The position numbers and the translations under genes are program-made. From positions 90,782-154,781 of the forward strand of contig NZ_BSNY01000026.1 in assembly GCF_030160235.1 (NCBI RefSeq): 64,000 nt of DNA, written 5' to 3'. Within the stretch, counting starts at the first letter, position 1, and the number at the start of each line of letters is the position of its first letter. Shown here one piece after another: positions 44,004 through 53,586 of this stretch. This stretch comes from Mesorhizobium huakuii (GTDB lineage: Bacteria; Pseudomonadota; Alphaproteobacteria; Rhizobiales; Rhizobiaceae). The notes under the pieces are model-generated. The model saw nothing but the letters and a program-made list of their open reading frames with translations, made no database searches and was not told the origin of the DNA.

Positions 44004-45536
44004 ATGACCTCGACGATTTTGGAGATGCGCGACATCACCAAGACGTTTCCCGGCGTGAAGGCGCTGTCGAATGTCAACCTCAGTGTCGAGGAAGGCGAAA
44101 TCCACGCCGTGGTCGGCGAGAACGGCGCCGGCAAGTCGACGCTGATGAAGGTGCTGTCGGGTGTCTATCCCGCGGGCACCTATGACGGCCAGATCATCTT
44201 TCAAGGCCAGGAATGCCAGTTCAAGGGCATCCATGACAGCGAGCACAAGGGCATCGTCATCATCCACCAGGAGCTTGCGCTGGTGCCGATGCTGTCGATT
44301 GCCGAAAACATCTTCCTCGGCAACGAACACGCCAAATATGGTGTGATCGACTGGGACGCCAACGAGGCGCGCACCAGCGCGCTGTTGAAGAAGGTGGGGC
44401 TCAAGGAAGACCCCAAGACACTGATCACCAATATCGGCGTCGGCAAGCAGCAGCTGGTCGAGATCGCCAAGGCGCTGAGCAAGGAAGTCAAGCTGCTGAT
44501 CCTCGACGAGCCGACCGCGTCGCTCAGCGAAAAGGACAGCCAGGCGCTGCTCGACCTCTTGCTCGAGTTCAAGCGGCAAGGCATGACCTCGATCCTGATC
44601 TCGCACAAGCTCAACGAAGTGAATCGGGTCGCCGACAAGGTTACCGTCATCCGTGACGGTCGCACCATCGAGACGCTGGCCAGGAAGGACATTTCCGAGG
44701 ACCGCATCATCACCTCGATGGTCGGCCGCTCGCTCGACGACCGCTATCCGCCGCGCGAACCAAAGATCGGCGAGGTCGTCTTCGAAGTGAAGAACTGGTC
44801 GGTCTATCACCCGATCCATGCCGAGCGGCAGGTGATCAAGGGCATCGACATCAATGTGCGCAAGGGCGAGGTGGTCGGCATAGCCGGGCTGATGGGCGCC
44901 GGCCGCACCGAATTCGCCATGAGCCTGTTCGGCCGTTCCTATGGCCGTCGCATCACGGGCGAGGTGCTGCTCAAAGGCAAACCGATCGATGTCTCGTCCG
45001 TGAGCAAGGCGGTCGAACACGGCATCGCCTATGTGACCGAGGACCGCAAGACCTACGGTCTCAACCTGATCGACCACATCAAGCACAACATCACGCTTGC
45101 CAATCTCGGCGGCGTGTCGCGTCACAGCGTGATCGACGATTTGCGCGAACTCGCCGTTGCCAATGATTATCGCAAGAAGACCAATATCCGTGCTTCGAGC
45201 GTCTATCAGATGACGGGCAATCTTTCCGGCGGCAACCAGCAGAAGGTGGTGTTGTCGAAATGGCTGTTCGCCGATCCGGATTTGCTGATCCTCGACGAGC
45301 CGACGCGCGGCATCGATGTCGGCGCCAAGTACGAAATCTACACGATCATCGCGCGCCTTGCCTCGGAGGGTAAGGCGATCGTGGTCATTTCGTCGGAAAT
45401 GCCGGAATTGCTCGGCATTACCGACCGCATCTACGTCATGAACGAAGGCCGCATCGTCGGCGAAATGCCCGCGGCGGACGCAAGCCAGGAAAAGATAATG
45501 CGCGCCATCGTTCGCGGAGAAGGAAAAGCAGCATGA
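44004..45536 (+). CDS. gguA: Multiple-sugar ABC transporter ATP-binding protein
   Basis: 510 aa with two ABC domains. Domain 1 has Walker [17 protein letters not shown] and Walker [13 protein letters not shown]. Domain 2 has a degenerate P-loop [10 protein letters not shown], signature NLSGGNQQK and Walker [15 protein letters not shown]. This is the MmsA/XylG/GguA layout. It powers uptake of sugars bound by ChvE. Its 3' end overlaps gguB by 4 bp (ATGA). Confidence 0.92.
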   Translation: MTSTILEMRDITKTFPGVKALSNVNLSVEEGEIHAVVGENGAGKSTLMKVLSGVYPAGTYDGQIIFQGQECQFKGIHDSEHKGIVIIHQELALVPMLSIAENIFLGNEHAKYGVIDWDANEARTSALLKKVGLKEDPKTLITNIGVGKQQLVEIAKALSKEVKLLILDEPTASLSEKDSQALLDLLLEFKRQGMTSILISHKLNEVNRVADKVTVIRDGRTIETLARKDISEDRIITSMVGRSLDDRYPPREPKIGEVVFEVKNWSVYHPIHAERQVIKGIDINVRKGEVVGIAGLMGAGRTEFAMSLFGRSYGRRITGEVLLKGKPIDVSSVSKAVEHGIAYVTEDRKTYGLNLIDHIKHNITLANLGGVSRHSVIDDLRELAVANDYRKKTNIRASSVYQMTGNLSGGNQQKVVLSKWLFADPDLLILDEPTRGIDVGAKYEIYTIIARLASEGKAIVVISSEMPELLGITDRIYVMNEGRIVGEMPAADASQEKIMRAIVRGEGKAA

Positions 45537-46819
45537 GCACCGACAGCGCCCCCGCCCCGCAGGGCAACATCGCCGAGGAACAGCGTCCACGCATTGCCGT
45601 CTCGGCGCTGACGACCAACCTGCGCGAATACGGTCTCATCATCGCGCTGATCGTCATCATGCTGTTCTTCCAGTTCACCACGTCGGGAACGCTGTTCAAG
45701 CCGGTCAACCTCAGCAATCTGGTGCAGCAGAACTCGTTCATCATCGTGATGGCGCTGGGCATGCTGCTGGTCATCGTTTCCGGCTATATCGACCTCAGCG
45801 TCGGCTCGGTCGCCGGTTTCATCGGCGCGCTGGCGGCGAACATGATGGTCATCTGGCAGCTCGGACCGCTCAGCAATCCGCTGGTGGTTTCGATCGTCTG
45901 CCTGATCGTGGGCGGCCTCATCGGTGCGGCGCAAGGCTATTGGATCGCCTATCACCGGATACCGAGCTTTATCGTGACACTGGCCGGCATGCTGATCTTC
46001 CGCGGCATCTGCCAGGCACTGCTGGGCGGCGGCTCCTCGGTGGGCCCCCTCCCGGACGGCTTCAAGGCGCTGAGCTCCGGCTTCATCCCGGACGTTATCG
46101 GCCCGCTGACGCTGATCGCGCCCACCGTGAACGCCGCCGGCAAGACCATCGTGGGCAGCGGCCTGACGCTGCACATGACTACGATCGTGCTCGGCCTGAT
46201 CGCCGTGCTGGCCTATGCCTATTTCGGGGTGAGGACACGGCGCAAGCGCGAACGCCACGGCTATGAAGCCGAGCCCTTCCCCCTGTTCGTCGTCAAGACG
46301 CTGGTCGCAAGCGCGCTGGCGCTGTTCCTGGTCTATGAGTTCGCCAGCTACAGGGGCCTGCCGGTGGTGCTGCTGGTCATGGGCGTGCTGATCTCGCTGT
46401 TCGTCTTCGTCACCAAGCGCATGACCATCGGCCGCCGCATCTACGCGATGGGCGGCAATCCCAAGGCGGCGCAGCTGTCGGGCATCAACACCGAGCGGCT
46501 GACGCTGCTGGTGTTCATCAATATGGGCGTGCTTTCGGCACTCGGCGGCCTGATCATCGCTGCTCGCCTCGGCCAGGCCGTGCCGGCGGCCGGTCTGGGC
46601 TCGGAGCTCGACGTCATCGCCGCCGTCTTCATCGGCGGCGCCTCGGCAATGGGCGGAGTCGGCCAGGTCATCGGCGCCGTGGTCGGCGGCTTCATCATGG
46701 GCGTCATGAACAACGGCATGTCGATCATGGGCGTCAATGTCGACTGGCAGCAGGTGGTCAAAGGCCTGGTGCTGCTCGGCGCCGTGATCTTCGACGTCTA
46801 CAACAAGAACAAGGCCTGA
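45533..46819 (+). CDS. gguB: Multiple-sugar ABC transporter permease
   Basis: 428 aa, longer than simple ribose-type permeases, as XylH/GguB proteins are. The family motif [20 protein letters not shown] is near residue 80. A cytoplasmic loop with basic residues ([14 protein letters not shown]) separates the halves, and the C-terminal [20 protein letters not shown] is conserved. About 10-12 membrane helices. It is probably a homodimer with GguA. Translationally coupled to gguA. Confidence 0.92.
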   Translation: MSTDSAPAPQGNIAEEQRPRIAVSALTTNLREYGLIIALIVIMLFFQFTTSGTLFKPVNLSNLVQQNSFIIVMALGMLLVIVSGYIDLSVGSVAGFIGALAANMMVIWQLGPLSNPLVVSIVCLIVGGLIGAAQGYWIAYHRIPSFIVTLAGMLIFRGICQALLGGGSSVGPLPDGFKALSSGFIPDVIGPLTLIAPTVNAAGKTIVGSGLTLHMTTIVLGLIAVLAYAYFGVRTRRKRERHGYEAEPFPLFVVKTLVASALALFLVYEFASYRGLPVVLLVMGVLISLFVFVTKRMTIGRRIYAMGGNPKAAQLSGINTERLTLLVFINMGVLSALGGLIIAARLGQAVPAAGLGSELDVIAAVFIGGASAMGGVGQVIGAVVGGFIMGVMNNGMSIMGVNVDWQQVVKGLVLLGAVIFDVYNKNKA

Positions 46820-46821
46820 CA

Positions 46822-46901
46822 GGGGGCAATTCCAGGGAGTCGCGGTTTTCCGTCTGGAATTGCGCAAAAACAAAATACCGGGAGCGGGCCAAACCGCTCC
46901 G
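46822..46901. repeat. Intergenic palindromic repeat (AGAGCAATTCC family, partial)
   Basis: GGCAATTCCAGGGAG, then GGTTTTCCGTCTGGAATTGC and AAAAACAAAA, with a terminal hairpin GGAGCGGGCC/AACCGCTCC. It is a shorter relative of the element at 43901, in the 285-bp gap between gguB and gguC. Nothing else was recognised in that gap. Confidence 0.6.
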
Positions 46902-47104
46902 GCGAGGCAACAAGGAAGGCATACGGGTCACATCGCGGCGCTGCCGGCAACCGACCGGCACGAAGAAGTTCCCTTAAGGAACCAGGCCCCGCGAGCGCAA
47001 TCCGAACGGAGAATTTCACCCGTGGCATGGGCGACGTCCCAGCCGCGCTTGGGAAGGTTTGCCGCGGCGGCAGCCATGCCAAGGCACTTGAGAGAGGATT
47101 GATC

Positions 47105-48100
47105 ATGCTGATCTCGCAGATTCTCGATGACGCCGAGACCATCCGCGTCGTTGCCCGCAATGGCGGCAAGACCCGGATCATCAACGGCGCCCGCAGCGTC
47201 TACTCGCTGGCGATGGAGGCAGCCCGCACCGGCGTCGGCCTCGCCACACTGATCGAGCGCAAGGGGCTCGGCGAGACGGTCGATCTCGATGCCGCCTACA
47301 AGAAGGGGCGGCTGTTGTCGCCGATCAATCACCCCGATCCGGCGCATCTGCATCTCACCGGCACCGGGCTGACGCATCTCGGTTCGGCGGCGACGCGCGA
47401 TTCCATGCACAAGAAGCTCAGCAGCACCGATGGCGAGGAGCAACTCACCGATTCTATGAAGATGTTCCGCATGGGGCTGGAGGGCGGCAAGCCCGCCAAG
47501 GGCCAGGTCGGCGTGCAGCCGGAATGGTTCTACAAGGGCAACGGCACGATGGCCGTGGCGCCGGGTGCGGCACTCCTGTCACCGGCCTTCGCCAAGGACG
47601 CCGGCGAGGAACCCGAAATCGCCGGCATCTATGTCATCGGCGATGACGGCGCGCCCTTCCGCGTCGGCTTCACGCTGTCGAATGAGTTTTCCGACCACGT
47701 GACCGAGCGCGTGAACTATCTCTTCCTCGCCCACTCCAAGCTGCGCAACGCCTCGTTCGGTCCGGAGATCCTGATCGGCGACCTGCCTTCCGACATCCGC
47801 GGCACCTCGCGCATCGTGCGCGACGGCAAGACGCTGTGGGAAAAGCCGTTCCTGTCGGGCGAAGCGAACATGTCGCACACCATCGCCAATCTCGAACACC
47901 ATCACTTCAAATATTCGGCGTTCCGCCAGCCAGGCGACGTGCATGTGCATATGTTCGGTACGGCGACACTATCCTTCGCCGACGGCGTCAAGACAGAAGC
48001 CGGCGACGTGTTCGAGATCGAGGCCGGGGATTTCGGCCTGCCGCTGCGCAACCCGCTCGAGATCGAAAAGCCGGTGAAGGTGGCGGTGAAGGCGCTGTGA
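47105..48100 (+). CDS. gguC: GguC / AraD1-family protein
   Basis: 331 aa from ATG 47105 (MLISQILDDAETIRVVARNG), preceded by GAGAGGA. It resembles the fumarylacetoacetase-fold AraD1 group: SPINHPDPAHLHLTGTGLTH, GVQPEWFYKGNG, YVIGDDGAPFRVGFTLSNEF, and GDVHVHMFGTATLSFADG near the end. Members are thought to dehydrate sugar acids such as 2-keto-3-deoxy-L-arabonate. In Agrobacterium gguC closes the chvE-gguABC operon, as here. The catalytic role in this organism is inferred from the family. Confidence 0.87.
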   Translation: MLISQILDDAETIRVVARNGGKTRIINGARSVYSLAMEAARTGVGLATLIERKGLGETVDLDAAYKKGRLLSPINHPDPAHLHLTGTGLTHLGSAATRDSMHKKLSSTDGEEQLTDSMKMFRMGLEGGKPAKGQVGVQPEWFYKGNGTMAVAPGAALLSPAFAKDAGEEPEIAGIYVIGDDGAPFRVGFTLSNEFSDHVTERVNYLFLAHSKLRNASFGPEILIGDLPSDIRGTSRIVRDGKTLWEKPFLSGEANMSHTIANLEHHHFKYSAFRQPGDVHVHMFGTATLSFADGVKTEAGDVFEIEAGDFGLPLRNPLEIEKPVKVAVKAL

Positions 48101-48120
48101 GACAGCGCCCCTTCCTTCTC

Positions 48121-48261
48121 CCCTGTAGGAGAAGGTGGATTGGCGCGTAGCGCCGAGACGGTTAAGGGGTGCGTGACAGAGTGAGGCGTTGGCGTTCCCT
48201 GGAACACCCCTCGTCAGACCTCGGTTCGCGAGGCCACCTTCTCCCACAGGGGAGAAGGAAG
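48121..48261. repeat. Large inverted-repeat element
   Basis: 28-nt arms (48121-48148 and 48234-48261) are reverse complements with one mismatch; each contains CCTTCTCCC/GGGAGAAGG. The 85-bp centre has further small palindromes (GGCGCGTAGCGCC). Together it would fold into one long stem. It lies between the convergent gguC and binding-protein genes and may serve as a bidirectional terminator. It is related in sequence to the element at 53587. Confidence 0.75.
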
Positions 48262-48273
48262 AGCTCTTCAACC

Positions 48274-49047
48274 TCAATAAATATCGAAGTCGAAATACTT
48301 GGCCTGGATCTTCTTGTAGGTGCCGTCGGCGACGATCGCATCGATGGCCGCATTGAGCTTGTCGCGCAGGGCGGTGTCGTCGAGCCGCACGGCGATGCCG
48401 GCTTGTGTTTCCGTGCCCTTGACGTCGCCGACCAGCTTGCAGCAGCCGTCGCTTGCCTTCTTCAGCCAGTCCACCAGCACGAACTTGTCCGAGATCACGG
48501 CATCAAGCCGGCCATTGGTCAGGTCGGTGATCGCCTCTTCCTGGGTTGGATAGAGCTTTGCCTCTGCACCTGCCTTGCCATAGGTGTTCTGGGCATAGTC
48601 GGCCTGCGTGGTCGAAGCCTGGGCGCCGACCGTCTTGCCGGCAAGGGCCGCCGGGTCGGCCGAGGTCAGATCGCTGTCCTTCGGCGCCACCAGAGCGAGT
48701 GGCGTTGTGTAGTATTTGTTGGTGAAGGCGACCTGCTTCTTGCGCTCCTCGGTGATGCTCATCGAGGCGATGATGGCGTCGAACTTCTTGGCCTGCAAGG
48801 CCGGGATGATGCCGTCCCAGTCCTGGGTGACGATCTCGCACTCGACCTTCATCTGCGCGCACAGCGCGTTGGCGATGTCGATGTCGAAGCCGACAACCTT
48901 GCCGTCAGAGGTGATGGTGTTGAACGGCGGATAGGCGCCCTCGGTGCCGATCTTCAGTTTCTCGGCAGCCTGCGCCGACAGAGAGCCGGCGGCCATCGCC
49001 AACATGGCGGCGCCTGCCGCCGACAGGATCCACTTCGAGATCTGCAT
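48274..49047 (-). CDS. Amino-acid ABC transporter substrate-binding protein (Lys/Arg/Orn type)
   Basis: 257 aa from ATG 49047. Signal peptide MQISKWILSAAGAAMLAMAA ends near SAQA. The SBP_bac_3 fold is clear: LKIGTEGAYPPFNTITSDGK, VGFDIDIANALCAQMKVECE, WDGIIPALQAKKFDAIIASM, and SITEERKKQVAFTNKYY. It most resembles HisJ/ArgT-type basic amino-acid binders. No permease or ATPase gene adjoins it, so it is an orphan binding protein, perhaps serving a transporter elsewhere. Confidence 0.87.
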   Translation of the reverse strand: MQISKWILSAAGAAMLAMAAGSLSAQAAEKLKIGTEGAYPPFNTITSDGKVVGFDIDIANALCAQMKVECEIVTQDWDGIIPALQAKKFDAIIASMSITEERKKQVAFTNKYYTTPLALVAPKDSDLTSADPAALAGKTVGAQASTTQADYAQNTYGKAGAEAKLYPTQEEAITDLTNGRLDAVISDKFVLVDWLKKASDGCCKLVGDVKGTETQAGIAVRLDDTALRDKLNAAIDAIVADGTYKKIQAKYFDFDIY

Positions 49048-49146
49048 TTTGTTGTTCCCCTTGAGCGCCGCCATCTCGACGGCCGATAAGCCAGCCAAGC
49101 ATGGTGTGCCAGCACAGGCAAGTATCTTGCCTGCGGCAATCGGGGT

Positions 49147-50241
49147 TCAGCGCGCGGCGCGGAAATGCTTGGAGAGCTTCAGGCCCTGTGCCTGGTAGTT
49201 GGAGCCGAGATCGGTGCCGTAGAGCGCCTGCGGCCGCCTCAGCATGTGCTCGTAGACCAGCCGGCCGACGATCTGGCCATGGTCGAGGATGAACGGCACT
49301 TCGTGGCTGCGCACTTCAAGCACCGCCCGGCTGCCGGTGCCGCCGGCCGCCGAATGGCCGAAGCCCGGATCGAAGAAGCCGGCATAATGGACGCGGAATT
49401 CACCGACCAGCGGGTCGAAGGGCGTCATCTCGGCGGCATAGAGCGGCGGCACATGCACTGCCTCCTGGCTGACGAGGATGTAGAATTCGTCGGGATCGAG
49501 CACCAGTTCGCCGGCGCCGCTTTTGCGGATCGGTTCCCAGAAATCGACCACATCCTGCGCGGCACGCTTGTCGACGTCGACGAGGCCGGTGTGATGCTTG
49601 CCGCGATAGCCGACCAGCCCGTCACTGTCGCCCTTGAGATCGATCGACAGCGCGATGCCGCCGCCCGAAATATTTGGTGGCTCTGTGGCGACCAGCATCT
49701 GCGCGCGATGCAACTCATGCAATTCGGCTTCCGAGAGCAGCGCGTTGCCGGTACGGAAGCGAATCTGCGACAGGCGCGAACCGGTGCGCACGACGATCGG
49801 GAAGGTGCGCGGGCTGACTTCCAGGTAGAGCGGACCGTTGTAGCCGGCGGCGATCTTGTCGAACTCGTGGCCACGGTCAGTCATGACCCGAGTGAAGATG
49901 TCGAGCCGCCCGGTCGAACTCTTCGGATTGGCCGAGGCGGACACGGCTGGAGGCAGCGCAAGGCTTTCCAGCAGCGGCACGATGTAGACACAGCCCGTTT
50001 CCAGCACCGCGCCGTCGGCGAGGCTGAACTCATGCAGCTTCAGCCGATCGAGTTTGTCGGCAACCCTATGATCCGGACCCGGCAGGAAGGACGCCCGCAC
50101 CCGCCAAGCCTTGTCGCCGAGCCTGAGATCGAGGCTGGCTGGCTGGATCTGGTCGGCATCGAGCGCGCGCGGCGTCTTCAGCGCGCCGGACTGGAACAGC
50201 GCTGCAATGTCCTGATCGGGAAGAATGCCTGTCTGCCGCAA
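49147..50241 (-). CDS. dcd: dCTP deaminase, long alphaproteobacterial form
   Basis: 364 aa, about twice the usual Dcd, with two dUTPase-fold halves in tandem: N-half QPASLDLRLGDKAWRVRAS, SANPKSSTGRLDIFTRVMTD, AGYNGPLYLEVSPRTFPI; C-half FYILVSQEAVHVPPLYAAEM, EFRVHYAGFFDPGFGHSAAG. The first half carries the active-site block. It converts dCTP to dUTP for dTMP synthesis. The double-length architecture is known from Alphaproteobacteria, so this is not a new fusion. Confidence 0.9.
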   Translation of the reverse strand: MRQTGILPDQDIAALFQSGALKTPRALDADQIQPASLDLRLGDKAWRVRASFLPGPDHRVADKLDRLKLHEFSLADGAVLETGCVYIVPLLESLALPPAVSASANPKSSTGRLDIFTRVMTDRGHEFDKIAAGYNGPLYLEVSPRTFPIVVRTGSRLSQIRFRTGNALLSEAELHELHRAQMLVATEPPNISGGGIALSIDLKGDSDGLVGYRGKHHTGLVDVDKRAAQDVVDFWEPIRKSGAGELVLDPDEFYILVSQEAVHVPPLYAAEMTPFDPLVGEFRVHYAGFFDPGFGHSAAGGTGSRAVLEVRSHEVPFILDHGQIVGRLVYEHMLRRPQALYGTDLGSNYQAQGLKLSKHFRAAR

Positions 50242-50378
50242 GCTCCGCTCCTAGGCCAGACGATTTCCTGCCGCAGGTTCCGCAAAACCGTGGAACACTT
50301 TTGCGGAACCTGCTTGGTACAAACCTCTTAATGAAGCCGGCAATTGACGCAAGCGTGGTACGGGTCTAAAGGGTCGTT

Positions 50379-50435
50379 ATCCCGTGGTGATTTGGCCGGT
50401 CGGCTTGCAGCCACGTTAAACAAGTCGCTAAAGGA
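50379..50435 (+). promoter_or_regulatory. SAM-II riboswitch
   Basis: The SAM-II aptamer consensus is recognisable: P1 CGTGG (50383-50387) pairs with CCACG (50411-50415). Between them lies TGATTTGGCCGG, and after them TTAAACAAGTCGCTAAAGG, the conserved 3' segment that forms the pseudoknot. It is upstream of metZ, a classic SAM-II target in Rhizobiales. S-adenosylmethionine binding should lower metZ expression. Confidence 0.93.
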
Positions 50436-50459
50436 CCGTTGGCCGCGAGGCCGTATGGA

Positions 50460-50489
50460 CCGGTTGCGACTTTCGCGGCCGGTTTTTTT
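50460..50489 (+). terminator. Intrinsic terminator between the SAM-II aptamer and metZ
   Basis: CCGGTTGCGA (50460-50469) pairs with TCGCGGCCGG (50473-50482, two G-U pairs), followed by seven T. It ends 17 bp before the metZ ATG. GGCCGCG at 50441-50447 can pair with CGCGGCC at 50474-50480, breaking this stem, so it could be a switchable expression platform. Confidence 0.75.
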
Positions 50490-50506
50490 GTGTTTGGAAC
50501 AAAGCG

Positions 50507-51697
50507 ATGAGCAGCAAGAAGCGCAACTGGAAGCCTCAGACAGCCCTCGTGCATGGCGGAACCCTGCGTTCCGGCTTCGGCGAGACCTCCGAGGCGATGT
50601 ACCTGACCCAGGGCTATGTCTATCAAACGGCGCAAGCCGCTGAAGCCCGTTTCAAGGGCGAGGAACCCGGTTTCATCTATTCGCGCTACGCCAATCCGAC
50701 CGTCGACATGTTCGAAAAGCGCATGTGCGCGCTGGAAGGCGCGGAGGACGCACGCGCCACGGCATCCGGCATGGCGGCGGTGACGGCGGCCCTTCTGTGC
50801 AGCGTCAAGGCCGGTGACCACATCGTGGCGGCGCGCGCGCTGTTCGGCTCCTGCCGCTGGGTGATCGAGACGCTGGCACCGCGCTACGGTATCGAGGCGA
50901 CGCTGGTCGACGGCACCGATATCGCCAACTGGGAAAAGGCGGTCAGGCCCAACACCAAGCTGTTCTTCCTGGAAAGCCCGACCAACCCGACATTGGAAGT
51001 GGTCGACATCGCAGCCGTCGCATCGCTTGCCAACTCGATCGGCGCGCGGCTCGTCGTCGACAATGTCTTTGCCACGCCTCTCCAGCAGAAGCCGTTGCAG
51101 CTCGGCGCGCATATCGTCGTCTATTCGGCGACCAAGCACATCGACGGCCAGGGCCGGTGTCTCGGCGGTGTGATCCTGTCGGACAAGAAGTGGATCGACG
51201 AGAATTTGCATGACTATTTCCGCCACACCGGCCCCAGCCTGTCGCCCTTCAATGCCTGGACGCTGCTGAAGGGCCTGGAGACGCTGCCGCTGCGCGTGCG
51301 ACAGCAGACGGAGAGCGCCGGCAAGATCGCAGATTTCCTGGCCGAGCAGCCGCAGATCGCCCGCGTCATCTATCCCGGACGCGCCGACCATCCGCAGGCC
51401 GAGATCGTCAAGAAGCAGATGTCGGGCGGCTCGACGCTGATCTGCCTCGACGTCAAGGGCGGCAAGCAGGCGGCCTTCGCCTTGCAGAACGCGCTCGAGA
51501 TCGTGCTGATCTCGAACAATCTCGGGGATGCCAAGAGCCTGATTACCCATCCGGCCACGACCACGCACAAGAATTTGAGCGACGAGGCGCGCGCCGAACT
51601 CGGCATCGGACCAGGCACGCTCAGGCTGTCGGTCGGCCTGGAGGATACCGGCGACCTTCTGGAAGACATCGCGCAGGCGCTGAAGGCTGCCAAATAG
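50507..51697 (+). CDS. metZ: O-succinylhomoserine sulfhydrylase
   Basis: 396 aa of the Cys/Met-metabolism PLP family: KPQTALVHGGTLRSGFGETS at the start, FIYSRYANPTVDMFEKRMCA, SGMAAVTAALL, the PLP lysine in VVYSATKHIDGQGRCLGGVI, and ISNNLGDAKSLITHPATTTH. It makes homocysteine directly from O-succinylhomoserine and sulfide. It is monocistronic under the SAM-II riboswitch, which ties it to methionine and SAM levels. Confidence 0.94.
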   Translation: MSSKKRNWKPQTALVHGGTLRSGFGETSEAMYLTQGYVYQTAQAAEARFKGEEPGFIYSRYANPTVDMFEKRMCALEGAEDARATASGMAAVTAALLCSVKAGDHIVAARALFGSCRWVIETLAPRYGIEATLVDGTDIANWEKAVRPNTKLFFLESPTNPTLEVVDIAAVASLANSIGARLVVDNVFATPLQQKPLQLGAHIVVYSATKHIDGQGRCLGGVILSDKKWIDENLHDYFRHTGPSLSPFNAWTLLKGLETLPLRVRQQTESAGKIADFLAEQPQIARVIYPGRADHPQAEIVKKQMSGGSTLICLDVKGGKQAAFALQNALEIVLISNNLGDAKSLITHPATTTHKNLSDEARAELGIGPGTLRLSVGLEDTGDLLEDIAQALKAAK

Positions 51698-51730
51698 GGA
51701 GCCGTCGAGGCCGCGTCGTCCGCGCCGCGA

Positions 51731-52882
51731 TCAGGCGCGCGACGGCGTTTCTTCCAGTTCGGCCGCCTTGGTGCCGATGATCATTGCATTGCCGCGCCAG
51801 TCGACGGCGCCGCCGAGCCAGCCGCGCGCCCACATGGCTGGAAGCATCAAGTCCCGCGCAATCATCGCCGCGACCGCGCGCGGCGACAGGTGCCAGCCCT
51901 TGGACCAGGCCAGGGCACATTCCGGAAGGTAGAAGGCCGCCAGCACGGCGATGGCGACCGGCGGCAGGCTGAAGCCGGCGCTTGCCGCCGCAACCAGCGC
52001 AAGCATCAGCGGCACCACCGCACCAGTCAGGATTTCCGGCGCGAAGAACCGCGGGAAGGTGACGCGGCGCAGGCGCGCCCAGCGGGCCTGGCGCGACCAG
52101 ATCGTGCCAAGCGTGCGCCGGCCAAGCGGCTGCTCGAAGGGTGCCGCGACAAGATTGACGCGCAGGCCAAGCCCATTAACCAGCTTGGTCGCGGCGGCGT
52201 CCTCGGCGATTTCGGCGGCCAGCGCGCGGATGCCGCCATTGGCATCCAGCATCGGCTTGTTCCACAACATGCTCTTACCCTGGGCAAAGCCAAGGCCGAG
52301 CGCCTCGCCGGCATACTGCCAGCGGGCCTGGAGCGTGTTGAGGAAGGCGCATTCGACCTCGGCCCAGAAGCCCTCCGGCCGCGAGCCGATCGGTGTCGAG
52401 CAGACAAGGCCGGTATCCGTCCGCCACGCCGCCATCAGATGCTGGACGTAGTCTCCCGGCATCAGCACGTTGGAGTCAGCCAGCACGACCCAGTTGTGAC
52501 GCGCTGCTTCCCAGCCCTTGATGCAATTGTTGAGCTTGGGATTGGCGCTGACACGGTCGTCGCCAATCAACAGCCGGGCCGGCACTTTTGGAAAGCGGCC
52601 AATGGCGGCACGGATCAGCCTGACCACCGGGTCGTCTCCATGGGCGACGCAGAAGATCAGCTCGTAGCGCGGCCAGTCGAGCGAGAAGGCGCGCTCCAGC
52701 GTCTCCTGCGTGAACGGTTCGACGCCGCGCGAAGGTATGACAATCGATACTGCGGGCGATTTGCCGGCCGGTCGCTCGATCGTGGTGCGCCGTTTCAGCT
52801 GTGATGCGGCGAGCAGGATGCTGGCGGCGTTTGAAAGGACAAGAGCAGTCGAAAGCGAGGCGGTTACGAGAGCGAATTCCAT
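51731..52882 (-). CDS. Glycosyltransferase family 21 (ceramide glucosyltransferase / processive glycolipid synthase type)
   Basis: 383 aa. An N-terminal membrane helix (LVTASLSTALVLSNAASILL) precedes a GT-A catalytic domain: AVSIVIPSRGVEPFTQETLE, ANPKLNNCIKGWEAARHNWV, the D1-D3 Asp residues in VLADSNVLMPGDYV and the EDAAATK region, and the terminal RQARWARLRR, which matches the (Q/R)xxRW rule. Two or three C-terminal helices follow. In Mesorhizobium and Agrobacterium, GT21 enzymes make glycosyl-diacylglycerols, especially under phosphate limitation; that role is plausible here but not shown. Confidence 0.83.
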   Translation of the reverse strand: MEFALVTASLSTALVLSNAASILLAASQLKRRTTIERPAGKSPAVSIVIPSRGVEPFTQETLERAFSLDWPRYELIFCVAHGDDPVVRLIRAAIGRFPKVPARLLIGDDRVSANPKLNNCIKGWEAARHNWVVLADSNVLMPGDYVQHLMAAWRTDTGLVCSTPIGSRPEGFWAEVECAFLNTLQARWQYAGEALGLGFAQGKSMLWNKPMLDANGGIRALAAEIAEDAAATKLVNGLGLRVNLVAAPFEQPLGRRTLGTIWSRQARWARLRRVTFPRFFAPEILTGAVVPLMLALVAAASAGFSLPPVAIAVLAAFYLPECALAWSKGWHLSPRAVAAMIARDLMLPAMWARGWLGGAVDWRGNAMIIGTKAAELEETPSRA

Positions 52883-53091
52883 CGAGATCTGGTCACTCCA
52901 GAAGAGACGGCCGGCGTATGGCCGTTTTCAACAGTTCGACAGAGCGCCGAGTCGCCCGGTTTGTGCACACCACCATTGTCATGTGTCACTTAAATGACAT
53001 TCTTTGCCGGCACCTGCGTTTCAAGGTCAGGCGCGACAAGACGCGCACGTTGACCTGGTCGCCGGGAGCGCCGAAAGGTTCTGTTGGTTTG

Positions 53092-53167
53092 AGCATGATC
53101 TCTGGACAAACGGAAAACCCGTTTGTCCGAGAAAACCGGTTCCCACTTTTCGGGATCATACTCTAGA
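53092..53167. repeat. RIME-like intergenic palindromic element
   Basis: Nested inverted repeats: AGCATGATC with GGATCAT at the ends, and GGACAAACGG with CCGTTTGTCC inside. Its content differs from the AGAGCAATTCC family. It sits in the 302-bp gap between the GT21 gene and apaG; the remainder of that gap (52883-53091) shows nothing recognisable. Confidence 0.7.
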
Positions 53168-53184
53168 TTGTTTTGGAGCCGCTT

Positions 53185-53577
53185 ATGTACCGCGCCGTCA
53201 CGCGCAACATCGAAGTGCAGGTCAGGCCGTTCTACCTCGAGGACCGCTCCGATCCTTCCGAGAACCGCTATGTCTGGGGCTATCAGATAACGATCGACAA
53301 CCAGTCGGACGAATTCGTGCAGCTTCTGTCGCGCTATTGGCACATCACCGACGGTGCCGGCCGGGTGGAGGAAGTGCGCGGCCCGGGCGTCGTCGGCGAC
53401 CAGCCCGAACTCAATCCCGGCGACAGTTATCAGTACACGTCCGGCTGCCCGCTCTCGACGCCATCAGGCATCATGGTCGGGCACTACACGATGCGCAACA
53501 AGCGCGGCGAGACCTTCGACATCGCCATCCCGGCTTTTTCGCTGGATCTGCCGGGGACCAGGCGGACGGTGAATTGA
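53185..53577 (+). CDS. apaG: ApaG-family protein
   Basis: 130 aa from ATG 53185, with TTTTGGAGCC upstream. The whole protein is the ApaG/DUF525 fibronectin-like fold: [80 protein letters not shown] and GIMVGHYTM. Bacterial ApaG has been linked to Co2+/Mg2+ handling and binds pyrophosphate, but its exact role is unsettled. Confidence 0.94.
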   Translation: MYRAVTRNIEVQVRPFYLEDRSDPSENRYVWGYQITIDNQSDEFVQLLSRYWHITDGAGRVEEVRGPGVVGDQPELNPGDSYQYTSGCPLSTPSGIMVGHYTMRNKRGETFDIAIPAFSLDLPGTRRTVN

Positions 53578-53586
53578 GACTAGCGT

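Noticed and set aside
49147-50241. dCTP deaminase as a novel tandem fusion
   Set aside because: The double-length form with two dUTPase-like halves is an established alphaproteobacterial type, so it is annotated but not reported as new.
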